Positions 45,287-56,161 of a stretch of 64,000 nucleotides of DNA are shown in pieces. Source of the DNA: Whalleya microplaca (Eukaryota; Ascomycota; Sordariomycetes; Xylariales; Xylariaceae); assembly GCA_022497155.1 (NCBI GenBank), contig MU385747.1:248001-312000 (forward strand), in the 5' to 3' direction. The notes under the pieces were generated by a model. It was not told where the DNA came from. It saw only the letters and a list, made by a program, of their open reading frames with translations, and did no database searches. Each line of letters starts with the position of its first letter. Within the stretch, counting starts at the first letter, position 1. Made by a program: the position numbers and the translations under genes.

Positions 45287-46394
45287 TCAGGTTGCTAAGA
45301 TATTTGATGGCATGCTAGATATACTCTTGTCTCCACCAGTTTCGACTATGACACCTCGTGTTTCATGGTTTACACATCTTCTCATGTCACTTATCCAATC
45401 TTTCAAATCATCAAACTCACGAGCGCAAAGAAAGTGGAATAAACCCCTATAGACTAGGTCAGTACTACTTTGTGTTTATCAAAATCTTCGCCATTGCTAT
45501 TGATTACGTACCGATATGTTCTAAACTCCACCTTGAGACCCATCTGCTTCATCGCTTCATAAGTTCGAAGACCCCAGTTCCACTTGACTTGAGGATCACC
45601 GTTGCCATTGGCAAGGAAGAAAGGCACGCTCCGTGAAGTGTTGCCATCCACTCTCTCTAACGTTATTTCTTTGACCCTCTCAATCATAGGAAGATAAGCA
45701 GACAACGCAAAGACGCCACCTAGCGAATGGCATCCTGTGATCCCCGCGAAGAGTGCAATGCATCCCCCTTGTGAGAAACCCCCTTTGATATATGGTATTA
45801 GACATGCATCGATGTCTAGGGTGCACTGTAGAACTGACTATACATACCAAGAAAAATGTTCGATGCTGGAATTCCGTTAGCAATTTCTTGGTCTATTAGT
45901 ATTGAGAAGAAGTTTCTAGCTTCTTCCATCCCGGGTTCGTCATTGTTCTTGGCGGTGATATCGTTCCAACTCGGCTAAGTACTGGTATTGGTATTACTGC
46001 TGTGGTTTGAATTGATCCACGGGTGGACTTACTATATCGTACCAAGCGTTCAATATCTTTCCGTCTTTATTCCACTATGAGCGTTATCAGGCCCGGTCCG
46101 TCAAGTTGGGTTGGCCTGGAGTCATACCAATGTAACATTTCTTGGGGCTGCAGTTGGAAGAACAACCTTTACGTCGTGGAAGCGACCGTCGATATGAAAC
46201 AAGTTGGCGATAGGCTTCCTTCGAGCGATGGTATTAGAAAACATTAATAAGCAGGCGGGATGTCTTGGGGCGCACCAGGTAGAGCCATTTTCCCCTAATC
46301 CGTGAGCAAATATGATGGTAGCTTTATGGTCCCCGGGGGCAGGAATAACCAGTGTATCCCACTGACTAACTATCCCACTTGATAGAGTGGCCAT
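45287..46394 (-). CDS. Acyl-protein thioesterase / phospholipase-carboxylesterase family hydrolase
   Basis: Six exons: 46394-46276, 46218-46128, 46074-46033, 45974-45848, 45782-45512, 45446-45287 give 269 residues in one frame. Landmarks of the APT1-type alpha/beta hydrolase: 'TIIFAHGLGENGSTW', 'VVLPTAAPRN', 'WYDI' in a 42-base exon, 'NIFLGGFSQGGCIALF' with the Ser nucleophile, the 'GDPQVKWNWG' Asp region, and 'GLFHFLCAREFDDLKDW' with the likely catalytic His. Family enzymes remove palmitoyl groups from proteins or hydrolyse lysophospholipids; this one could equally act on small esters. The first intron is 57 bases and open in frame, so its retention would add 19 residues. Start ATG 46394 is the first in-frame Met. 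Confidence 0.75.
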
Positions 46395-46959
46395 GTTCCC
46401 GTCCAATACTTCGGCTGCTGGGAGAATTGGTTGCTGAAGTTCTCGGGAGGCGGTGATCAATGCAATGCATCCTTCAAACTGGGAACATGGTCTCTAGGTC
46501 TAGACGGGACGGTGTTTGAGACATACATGTTGGAGTCAAGCCGTCGCTGATGACCGGTCTCGCCGGCTTCAGTCTCATTTCTGTTCTAGATCACGCCAAT
46601 GAAGGTATAAGACATGGCCGATACGCATTCACGCGAAAACCGCCGACTAGTGTATCGATCAGCCCGCCACACAATGACCTTTTACACGTACGATACGACT
46701 CAATGGCACGATATCGCCGCCACCGGCGGACGTGGCTACAGACATGAGGAGACGTGGCAAGTCGAGACCACAGCACGGGGCGATTATGTCGCGAACTTCA
46801 ACGGCACTCGGAGGCGAGTGAACCGCCCAGGCTCGTAGGATTATAAATAGCGACATGTCGAGTCAGGAAACAGACGCCAGCATCCCATAACAACATTCAT
46901 CTACCTACACGAGACAATTCGCATCTCTCTCATTTGCCTTCGACCCCATCTTTCTCAAA
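46395..46959. other. Divergent promoter region
   Basis: Lies between divergent genes. A TATA box for the right-hand gene is listed separately. ORFs on both strands here are out of register with each other and unsupported. Confidence 0.45.
46842..46849 (+). promoter_or_regulatory. TATA box of the cyanovirin-N-like gene
   Basis: TATAAATA about 110 bases upstream of the ATG at 46960, followed by a CT-rich leader. Position and sequence fit a core promoter. Confidence 0.5.
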
Positions 46960-47535
46960 ATGGACAACATCGACTTCGACAACTACAAGATACCCGGGAC
47001 CCTCACGGAGGGCCACCTGCTGACCTCGACGGTGACCCTGCCCTCCGGGCAGACGGTAACGGGGACGCTGGACCTGGACACGGTCCTCGGCAACGCCAAC
47101 GGCGCGCTGTCGTGGGGCGGGACAGGCTTCAGTGCGGGCGCCGACAACGTGGTCCTAACGGACGGGTACACACTCGAAGCGGACCTGCCCGACAGCACCG
47201 GCGCGAAGACGCACTCGGTGCTTTGCCTCGGCGCGGGCGTCGCATCCCACGACGGCGTCGACATGATGCAGTGGGGCTTCGGCGTCCCGCACAGCACCGC
47301 GCACGCCGACGCCGAGACCAACCACGAGGCGGACCGGGTGGTGCTAGAGAAGGTCGATACCGTCGGCGATGATACGAAGGTCGCGGCCGTGCAGACCGTG
47401 CATGGTGATGCCGCGGCCTACTGGCCTGAGGGCAATGCGCCGGCGCCGGGGAGCCATGTTGTCAGTCGTATTACTGTCCCGGCACCGGTGGCTGCGGGAT
47501 ATTGGCTCATCCGCATGTTTATTATGCTACTATAA
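46960..47535 (+). CDS. Cyanovirin-N homology (CVNH)-like protein
   Basis: Single-exon ORF of 191 residues, no signal peptide. Residues about 20-85 match the CVNH repeat: 'LLTSTVTLPSGQTVTGTLDL', then 'VLGNANGALSWGGTGFS', then 'VVLTDGYTLEADL'. This is comparable with the family's '...ssLDLdxclgNxnGxLxWggxnFs...nixLxdg..LxAxcr'. CVNH proteins in fungi are small mannose-binding lectins. Here the second half is less clear and is replaced by an Asp/His/Val-rich region ending in a hydrophobic tail (GYWLIRMFIMLL). The tail may be a membrane anchor or an artefact of a missing 3' intron. Cysteines typical of CVNH are mostly absent. The lectin function is inference. Confidence 0.55.
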   Translation: MDNIDFDNYKIPGTLTEGHLLTSTVTLPSGQTVTGTLDLDTVLGNANGALSWGGTGFSAGADNVVLTDGYTLEADLPDSTGAKTHSVLCLGAGVASHDGVDMMQWGFGVPHSTAHADAETNHEADRVVLEKVDTVGDDTKVAAVQTVHGDAAAYWPEGNAPAPGSHVVSRITVPAPVAAGYWLIRMFIMLL

Positions 47536-47782
47536 CGAGGGGGACCGCTAGGAGTGGACTGAGTGTTTATGAGGGGTCGGGGGCTTGGGTTTCGAGCGTG
47601 TGGTGTTCGGGTGATGGATGGCAGCGGTCCCACCAATTCAATTCAATTCAGAGCTAAATATTGATTGAAATGATGATATCTTCGAATTGAACTGATTAGT
47701 TATCCCTTGAATTACCCCTGAAATTACCTCTAAAGTACCCCCATCCCCCCTAAACCTCCTGAAATATCAAAACTGTTAAGTA

Positions 47783-48299
47783 CTAGCGTTGGCTATTGCG
47801 CCTCATCACGCCCACAGGGCAAAATGTCGATCGATAACTGTATGGGCGACTATACCTACTAACACTGCTATAAATATAGTAGTCTTTATCCACTAACTCG
47901 CTTATAATTACACAAGGCACCTCTATTTAAAGCTTCACTTATTGTAATAAGTGAATACTAGATTATTGCGATACTGGGATTATTTATAATATGTGAGCTA
48001 CCTCTATTCACGTGTGATTTACACCAAAGTCTAAGTAGCTTGAAACCCCTAGTTATTTTTGTCAATATGGGACAAAGTAATGAGGAGTACAGTGACTTGA
48101 TTAGTGCAAGGTGAAGCTATAGGAAGGTGGCGGAGCCACCTGATATATATACATGTATAGGCGTATCGGCCATACGTAGGCCCGTACCACCACTCAGCCC
48201 TATAGGGCATATGTTAACAATTTTCTCAATTACTAGGGACTTTTCCTAATGAAAGCGCAACGCCCTGTGGGCGTGATAAGGCGTAATAGCTAACGCTAG
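47783..48299. mobile_element. 517-bp inverted-repeat element flanked by TA (MITE-like)
   Basis: Terminal inverted repeats of 38 bases (47783-47820 and 48262-48299) begin CTAGCGTT and end CACGCCCACAGGGC, with three transitions between copies. TA lies on both sides (47781-47782 and 48300-48301), as for Tc1-mariner-type insertions. No coding capacity. The interior includes the second copy of the dispersed repeat found at 36810-36945. Confidence 0.75.
48061..48217 (+). repeat. Dispersed repeat, copy 2 (inside the TA-flanked element)
   Basis: Related to 36810-36945. It contains a perfect hairpin: AGGTGGC, loop GGA, GCCACCT (48125-48141). Confidence 0.6.
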
Positions 48300-48301
48300 T
48301 A

Positions 48302-49083
48302 AGGCTTACGGACGTAATAGTAGTCAGCTCTCAACAAGGGTAATAGCACGGGGGCATAAGGTGGCTGATAATAAAGAAAAACAACAACAGGTAATTGTCA
48401 CAATAGGCGGCTCTTATGTAAGAGAAAATAATATTAAAATAAATCGAAAGGCATCAATTCTATATATAGTTATAATTGAATTAAATCAATTGAATTTTCC
48501 ATTTGAACTGATAGGACCGCTGATGGACGGTATAATTGAGAGTCGTGTAGCTGAGAATGCTACATCCCCACGCTAGTGCAATGAGGCGTACGCCGTGCGC
48601 ATCGTGACCACTGGCTGTTTCTCTTCGTGACGCATGATAATTGCTTTCTCATGCCCATAAGTCATGTTCCCCTATTCATATGTAGTTGCCCGTGTGTTGA
48701 AAGTTATGGCAGTGCCGAGAATAGTCCAACGAGCCAGTGTATCTAGTAAGTACTATACGAATTGCCGGTGCGGGCCTGGGTTACATGCGAGTGCGAAGTA
48801 GGTGAAGAATAATGCAGCTACAGCAATTTATATTTGTGATTCCTACACCGCTGCTTTCCACTGTAGCAGGTTACCAAGAAGAGTTGATAAAGGATGAAGT
48901 AGTATTTTCTGGCACGGGTTAGGGAACTTTATATTCATCAGGATGTTCATTAGAACGGAATCTAGATCTATTGGACATAGATGAACAACTGATTTTGAAT
49001 AAATATAGTACTTAAATACAACATTTACTTTTCCATCTCATCCCGATCCGGGAGAACAACCCTAGTCTTCAAGCTACATAGCC
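48302..49083. other. Intergenic, 3' side of the beta-glucosidase gene
   Basis: No gene supported; the 71-codon ORF at 48361-48576 is AT-rich without domain. Confidence 0.35.
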
Positions 49084-51993
49084 TCAGATCGTCAACGTCC
49101 CAACCAGGGGCAACTTCCGACTACTCGACCCAACATAGATCTTATACTCGCCCCTCTGCAACAGCCAGTTCTGAGCGACCACGTCCCAGGTGCTCAGATC
49201 CCGACGCGTGAGCCCGAACTCGAACAGCGCCGACTGCTTGGGCTCGAAGACCAGTTTCGAGAATCCCCGCAGCTGCTTGACGGGCCCGTTGGGGATGCCG
49301 ACGTAGAGCTGCGCGACCTCGGCGCCGGACTTCAGGCCGGTGTTCGTCACTGTCGCGGAGGCGTTGGCGATGATGTCCCACAGGTCTTCGTGCCCGCCCT
49401 CGATGATGGGCTTGGAGGGATACGAAGATGTGTCGGCGCCTGCGATCAAGGAGACTTGTAGGCCAGAGTAGTTGAAGCTGGTGTAGCTCAGCCCGAACCC
49501 GAATTCGTAGCGGGGAGTTATGTTCTTTGCGTCGAAAGCTCGGTAGTCGATGTACACACCCTCGCTAAAGTCGGACTGGGGGAATAACTCATATATACCA
49601 TCAGGGAGGGTGGCATTCTGGAGTGGACCAAAGTCCGACTCGTTACGTGGTATAGAGTATGGTAGCTTGCCTGATGGACTAACTTCACCATATAAGATCG
49701 ATGTCAAGGCTCGGCCGGAGTCTTGTCCAGGCAGATGCGCAAAGATGAGAGCTGTCACGTTGGGGTGATCAATGAATTGGTCGACTAGTCGCACCCCTGC
49801 GTTGTGGAAAACCACAATGGTATTGTTACATTGGGATGCCACGTTGGTGATCAGAGCATCCGTATAGTCATCGTGGAGCCCAAGGCGATCATAACCTTCT
49901 GTCGCGAAGGCGTTTCCGACCACGATACAGGCGTCGGAAGACTGATCCACCTTTGGATTTCCGCTGTGGAAATCCCACCACAAATGGGTGCTATCTTCGT
50001 ATGCACGTTCGCCTAATGCTTGAGCGGGAGAACTGACGTATGCTGGCTGGTTTGCCCCTGATCCGCCGCCGCTGATCAGCGTGCCGTTTACAGCAATCTG
50101 AGCAGGAATCGAGTAATCGCCATGTGGAATCAAGTCGGAGGGCGCCAGCGACTCTGCTCCCCCGTTCCAGCCACCTGATCCAGGCGTGTAGCTGTCAAAA
50201 GATTTCGCAGAGTATCCGAACAAAGAAATAAGCTTTGGAGATTTGAGAGGCAATGCATCGTTGGTGTTTTTCAGTAGAACGTGGCTCTCAATGGCTCCCT
50301 GCAATAATATTTGCTTGTTGCTTGCAGATGTTGCGATAACTGTCGGGTGGGGAGCTTCAAGTTCGCCTGGCATCCCCTGACCAATACGGGGGAACCCTTG
50401 ATCTTGGCCCATCTTGTACCATGTGGCAACAATTCTACTACTCATTAGATATTGAAGATACACAAGTAATCTAAACATACCTGATAGCCATATCATCAAC
50501 TCTCGACTCTGGAACAGACTCATTGTTCACGGCTTGAGTTAGATTGCTACCCCAATAAGGGGTTGCGTAGGGCATAACCATATCCAGACCGGCCAAGGCG
50601 GATGCAACACCTGCGTGTTGAGCGCCCCAATCAGAGACAATGAAACCCTAAAGAGTTAGTCCAAGATTATTCAATTGGCGAGTATAACTTACTTGAAAGC
50701 CAAGTTCCGTTTTCAGAAGGCCATTTTGAGTTTTGCTGTTGGCACACCCATAGCTGTTGTTGACTCTGTTGTAAGAGCACATGATATTTCCGGTGCCAGC
50801 TTTCACTGCATCTTGGAATGGCCTGTTGATTATATGAGCGGACTGTTTCTCAAATGTGCCCGGCGACCACATACCAAAGATAGAGCTCATGGATGGTTTT
50901 GTCGTCAATGTTAGATGACACAGCGGTAACGTTGTCCTCGGGGTTTCGGTTCGTCTCTTGTTCATTGGCGATAAAGTGCTAATAGAATAATAAGATGACT
51001 GCAGGTACCACGAAAGTGTGCTAATGTTACCTTGGTGCTCGTGGTGACTCCAACTGACTGCATACCTTTAACAGTATCGGCTGCCAGAACGCCACATAGA
51101 TAGGGGTCGTTTGAGAACCCTGTTGTGTATATATATTAGAACGTGTGATTTATGTCTGTTTTATCTCATACCTTCCCAATTCCTTCCGCTGGACGCGATG
51201 CGACCCAAAGGCCCGACTACGGGCCCTAGGGCAATGTGGACTCCCTTCGTTCGGAACTCGCCAGCCATGCCAACGGCTCTCTTATAAGCGAGTTCGCTAT
51301 TCCAACTAGGAAGAAGATCAGTCAGTCCCTTCTTAGAATGAGATATGTTAGATCTCACCTTGCCCCGACTGAGATTCCCGAAGCCCAACTACTCGCGAAG
51401 TCCGTAGTCCTCACACCGTTGCCGGCATCACTGAGACAAAGTCCGGTGAAGTTCAGTCTCCCAATGGCTGGAATTATACCAGAGCAAGAACTGTCTGCTG
51501 TAATGCCTCCTGTGAGGTTAACCTATATTCCAAAGCATTAGTCATATTAGTTCCTCGAACCGTAGAAGGGATCTCGCCTTTTCTTCCAGAGTCATTTGGG
51601 ATACAAGTGCTTTTGCCCTCGTATAAGGATCAGCCCAGTCACCAAGGCCCGTCCCATTTGCTACAGTTATGTCAATACCTGTCCCGAGATACAACAACTT
51701 ATTGGAATTCTTCACTAACGCGATGGATAGACTGGCGGTGACTGGCCGTAGAACGTTGTATCATCCGTAATGACCTGAGCAACACTGCCAACACCATTGC
51801 CAAAAACGGCCAAGCCAGTCACAACGTATATCGTTGACAAGATCATGGTGTATACATCCGACAGTGTAAGTGTAGGAGGGGCTACAAAGGGTAGTGGATG
51901 ATCAACCCACGGGAGCGAGCCGAATAAGGAAGAAACATTCATTTTAAACAGCTGCTTCTTATTACTGGTGAGGGGTCGTGCAGTCACAATCAT
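49084..51993 (-). CDS. GH3 beta-glucosidase with N-terminal membrane segment
   Basis: Nine exons: 51993-51720, 51660-51578, 51522-51359, 51305-51172, 51119-51031, 50978-50875, 50822-50693, 50647-50481, 50434-49084 give 831 residues in one frame. Start ATG 51993, or 51942 (MNVSSLFGS). A hydrophobic segment ([19 protein letters not shown]) precedes the GH3 N-domain '[20 protein letters not shown]', followed by '[11 protein letters not shown]', 'GRNWEG', 'KHFIANEQE', and '[12 protein letters not shown]' with the nucleophile Asp. The second domain carries '[14 protein letters not shown]' and '[20 protein letters not shown]'. A C-terminal fibronectin-III-like domain ends 'LVGTLTI'. It cleaves terminal beta-glucosyl units from cellobiose and similar sugars. 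The intron after exon 2 appears to start GC (51577) instead of GT. Single-pass extracellular attachment is inferred from the N-terminus. Confidence 0.88.
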
Positions 51994-52840
51994 TGGTTAC
52001 CATTTGTAAGGGAAGTAGCATCCGGCAAAAGCAGGCACTGCTGCCGTTAACATTCGGGTACTACTGCAAGTAAACAGGGTTGAGGAAGCCACAGGGGCAA
52101 CGTGGACGACGCCAATGACGACAGAACTTGGGGAATGCGGAGAATATCGAAGCTTAAAAGTGAGGGGAGTTGAGTGTGTGTAAGCTGCTCCTTGGTAGAG
52201 GTTGAGTTGTACACTACTCATTAACAAGACTATATCCGTAAATGGTTGACTATTATTGTCACTTTTGCTCGGGTTGTTGAACAGAGTATGTATAAGTCTA
52301 TCAGACTGCAGGTCACCGCAACGACTACTGTTACCTACTGTGTAGTCTGCTAGTGTGCCTAGTCTAGTAGCACTAGCAGTTACGCCCTAATCGACTAAGC
52401 CTAACCTAGGCAGGGCTGGCAGGCAGCGCTGATCAGTTCACCCCGCATATCGAATGGCGGAGATGGTTCTCTGCGGGGTACCTGGAACTGCCAAGATACA
52501 CAGCACAGTCTGACAGTCCGGGGAAATGTTCGCCTAACAGCATCAGCATACCAACCATCAATAAACACACTGCACGAGTGGATATTTCTTATTATTATGT
52601 GACAGACAACAGGGGCAATAATGTGATGGTCATTCATCTTTATGATTTTCATTATGAAGGCAAGCAACACCTAGTTTTCTCTAATCACGCCGGCTTTTTT
52701 TTATGATTCCATTATCAATCTGTATTCCTCCCTAACAATCTCAGTCATCGTAGATGCCCTCGCGAAAGCTCCTCATTATCGTGAATCTCGGAATCGTACT
52801 CAATTTGCGTTAGCAAGTCCACTGCACCCTGATCCTCACT
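51994..52840. other. Promoter-side intergenic region of the beta-glucosidase
   Basis: No gene supported; upstream minus-strand ORF 51997-52227 ends just before the start and shows no domain. Confidence 0.35.
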
Positions 52841-53751
52841 CTAGACGATTAGGGAAAGAAACGCGATGCATGCAACAACTGATGCCTTGATGGTGTAATG
52901 AAGTCTCTCCCCAGCACTTGAAGATGTGGGCGATGGCGTCAACGATGAAGATGTCCACGATGACGGTATCGACAACGACGGTACCGACGATGACAGTGTC
53001 GACGATGGGGTGTCACCAGAAAGCACCGACGTCGTAGTACCCGTGGCGCTAGGTGTGATTACAGTCGAAGCCGCAGGCGTAGCCGAGGGTGGTACAGCCG
53101 TGCTAGGCGTTCCCGCATCACCCACGCTCGTAGAACTCGTGGATGTAACGGTAGCGGTCTCCGCCGGCGACGGGTACGCGACGCCCATGATCGAAGCGTA
53201 GTGCGTGGCGATCTCGCGCGGCAGGATCTCCAAGTCCGTCTCCTCCCACTGCACGGTCAATTGGTCGTGCTCGATCCACAGACCGCTGCTCGAGAGCGTC
53301 GTGTAGATGTCGGTCGTGGAGATGTTCGGGTCCAGCAGGAAGGCCATGGGCGCCGTTAGGGTCGAGGTGCACAGATATCGGGGCTCAATCTCCATGGTTG
53401 AGAAGCCGCTGCATTATTAATGGTCGTTAGCTACGAGTGCAAGGGGAATAAGTAAGTTCACCGAGAATAGGTAGCTGACCTCTGACAACATCCTCCCGTC
53501 CAAACAGTTCTTCCATGGTGCACTTTAGCGGTCGAGGTCGCGAGACTCATGTGCTCCGGACACACGCCCGGGCTGAAGGTGGGGTACTGGGTTGCATACT
53601 GCGTCGGCACGCATTGTGTAAAGGACGGGTCGACCCAGCCGCTGCTTGGAGTTATGGTGCTGCTCTCAGACGTTCGGGTGTCGATGAACACCGCGTATCT
53701 GTTCGCGCACCAGGCCGGCGGGCTGAAGATGGTGGTGAGGGCTTGCATGGC
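52841..53751 (-). CDS. Ser/Thr-rich surface protein with C-terminal hydrophobic tail
   Basis: Two exons, 53751-53480 and 53408-52841 (71-bp intron), give 279 residues. The N-terminal half is cysteine-containing (FSPPAWCANRYAVF, FTQCVPTQYATQ, SPGVCPEHMSLAT, WTGGCCQSGFSTM, PRYLCTST). A long Ser/Thr/Pro-rich stalk follows (STSVGDAGTPSTAVPPSATP onward), then a terminal hydrophobic segment 'IKASVVACIAFLSLIV' without a cytosolic tail. That suggests a GPI-anchor signal or tail anchor. No clear signal peptide is seen from this Met; the frame is open further upstream to 53955, so the true start may be earlier or in another exon. Function unknown; this layout is common among fungal cell-surface proteins. 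Confidence 0.6.
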
Positions 53752-54943
53752 GGCGACGTCAACCTGGGTTGTTTGTTTATGTACCAAGCCTGGTGGACCA
53801 CCTAGGTAAGTAAGTAGGTAAGGTAGGCAGGTGAGTTGAGAGTCGAGGAAAAAAAAATTTATATTTCTGTATGGCAGTTGCCGTGTGACTTCCTTTTGTG
53901 GCACTGCTGGGACGGTCCTTATTCGGACGCGGTGCTCCTTCCCATATGTGCGCATGCGTTTCCTTACGTACCTGCCTGCGGCCTACCTAATCTTATTCCA
54001 ATTCTTCTGTTGGGTTCACATGGGACCGATGAAGAAGCGTTTGCAATAAGTATGGGGAAGAGATTGGGGCTTGGAATTTGCATAGATGTTTTCAGTCATT
54101 GGCAGTCAAAGCTATGAGATGGAAGACTCCGTATGTTGTCGATAACGACAATAATGGCCCATAGCTTTAGGTACCCCATATGATGTTCCATCACACAGAC
54201 ACTGCCTCACTCTATTTTCTGCATCGGAAGTAACATATTTCTTCGGCGAGTCCTTATGCACAAGACTAAGAATGACCGTGTCACATTCAACACATAGCTT
54301 CGTAGTTCCTAGGTAGAGTACTAAGGTTAAAATGCATGCAAGCCTACCTAGATATTCTGCTGCCAGAAATAGAATATAAGTCAATCACATGCCAGATTGT
54401 AAGATGTATAGTTATAGCTCCTCTAACTATGACGATATCACAAGAATGAGTACATGTATGGAAAGCGTTGAGCCCCAATTGTTTTGTTTCCAAGCGCATG
54501 TTTTTCATCTGGTGTATTGATGTCGAGAGAGACAAACATGACCTCGGGGTCTTGGAAAAGGTCCTGCAAAAATCTCCGAAGTCTCGTCCTACTGCATACC
54601 GGCACAAGTTGAGACGAGTCCTGCCAACTTTCACAACCAATTGACTCGTGGAATCTATACCGGAAAAAACAGCAAACAGACGAAATAAGCACCGATACGC
54701 GGATACGAACAAGTTGGTGAGAACATGCCATGCCATACTCCCAGGTGTAACTGCAGTAGTCCCTCCCCACCCGCTATTCAACCCGTTGCGCCCACCAGAA
54801 TATACCCATCCAATGGAAATCCATTTGTATGATAAAGTTATTTTGTATAACTATCTTCTAGGCGCTTCTAGACGTTCTATGTATAGTCTCCTGTATGTAT
54901 AGCCTGTATGTGTGTATGTATAAGCAAAAGCCCGGGAAAACCT
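53752..54943. other. Intergenic between the surface-protein and F-box genes
   Basis: No gene supported. Overlapping minus-strand ORFs at 54112-54781 have no recognisable domain. Confidence 0.4.
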
Positions 54944-56161
54944 CTATCCTGAATGCACATCAAGGTGTAAACCCTGCGCCCTGCAAGCCTCGACGATCTC
55001 CTCCGGAACCTCGCCGGCCTCATGCTTGCCCACGATCATCGTCTTCAGGTTCCGCGCCGTGATCGGCTTATTCTCGATCGTGTACAGCAGGAGGTCAGTG
55101 ACCTCCTCGTCCGTGCCGAGCCTGTTGAAGAACTCCAGGACCTCCAGCTCGGGCGGCAGGCCGACGGAGTGCAGGCGCGGCTTCTTGGACGACTTCCCGA
55201 AGAGCTGGTAGTCCCAGTTTATGCGCAGGCTCTTGAGCGCCGTGAACTCTCTCATGCGCAGCGCCTTGAAGCCCGTCAGCGTGGGCACGTCGATGGTGAT
55301 GGTCTCCAGTGAGTGGCACGCGGACTTCAGGGCTACGATGTAGTCCCCGATGTTATCGGAGCTCTCTTCCAGCTCGGGGGTCGGCTCCGGGGTCTGCGTC
55401 ATGACGAATTCCTTCAGCGCCTCGGGAAACTCCAGGATGTCCGCCAGCGCATCCTCGTCCATGTCGCATTCGATAAGATGTAGCTTCTTCAAGGCCGTCT
55501 GGTGTGGCCGCTCGATAAAGTCGAAGCCGCGATGGTCCAGCTTTGCCCTCGTGATGGTGAGCGACTCAAGGGTTGGGTGAGCGAAGATGTGGATGTTTTC
55601 CTGCAGATCCCAGTACTGGTCATCCGGGAGCTGGTAAAACAGAGTACACGACTTTAAACAGGCCAGGTCGAACGGCCCGTTGAACAGGGTGCCGATGCCG
55701 TGCAGAAGCGAATCGGGTACAGCTATGTCCAGGGTCTCCAAATTGGACATAGTCGATAGCGTGCGCGATAATCCGTCGAAGCGCTCCGGCCGGTAGTGAG
55801 AGCCGTGGACCGGTCCATCTAGACTCAGTTGCGACAGTTCGGAGCCGGGATACTCCAGTTTCATGTCTACAATCAAGGATCCGCGGCGGGGCCGGCGACT
55901 GAGCGATTGGCTGAATGTGAGATGATGCTCTGGCGTATCAAAATGGATCGTCTTATACAGGATTGAATCGGCGAGTACATGATACCGTTTATTCAGACGG
56001 GACACGGTGCATAAGTCGCGCTTGGAGGTTATCCCTACTGCCTTTAATATCTGTAACAGCACCTCGTCTGGTAAAGATGCAAGTCGGTCGCTTTGGGAAT
56101 CGCTTTGGGAAACGCATTGCTGCGCGCATTGCGCATCGTGTCGACCAGAGTTGGGCGACAT
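54944..56161 (-). CDS. F-box protein
   Basis: Single-exon ORF of 405 residues. The F-box lies at about residues 27-75: 'LASLPDEVLLQILKAVGITS', then 'RDLCTVSRLNKRYHVLADSI' and 'LYKTIHFD'. The remainder contains leucine-spaced segments (LETLDIAVPDSLL, LESLTITRAKLDHRGFDFIE, LKKLHLIECDMDEDALADIL, LETITIDVPTLTGFKALRM) that fit irregular leucine-rich repeats. Such proteins usually bind Skp1 and bring a target to an SCF ubiquitin ligase; the LRR-like half would be the target-binding side. Target unknown. The N-terminus is Gln/Ser-rich. Confidence 0.85.
   Translation of the reverse strand: MSPNSGRHDAQCAQQCVSQSDSQSDRLASLPDEVLLQILKAVGITSKRDLCTVSRLNKRYHVLADSILYKTIHFDTPEHHLTFSQSLSRRPRRGSLIVDMKLEYPGSELSQLSLDGPVHGSHYRPERFDGLSRTLSTMSNLETLDIAVPDSLLHGIGTLFNGPFDLACLKSCTLFYQLPDDQYWDLQENIHIFAHPTLESLTITRAKLDHRGFDFIERPHQTALKKLHLIECDMDEDALADILEFPEALKEFVMTQTPEPTPELEESSDNIGDYIVALKSACHSLETITIDVPTLTGFKALRMREFTALKSLRINWDYQLFGKSSKKPRLHSVGLPPELEVLEFFNRLGTDEEVTDLLLYTIENKPITARNLKTMIVGKHEAGEVPEEIVEACRAQGLHLDVHSG

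Noticed and set aside
48361..48576. 71-codon plus-strand ORF
   Set aside because: AT-rich, no ATG at its start, no domain and no context; likely chance.
54112..54781. Overlapping minus-strand ORFs (90, 110 and 145 codons)
   Set aside because: They overlap in different frames with no domain, no splice-supported join and no signal peptide.
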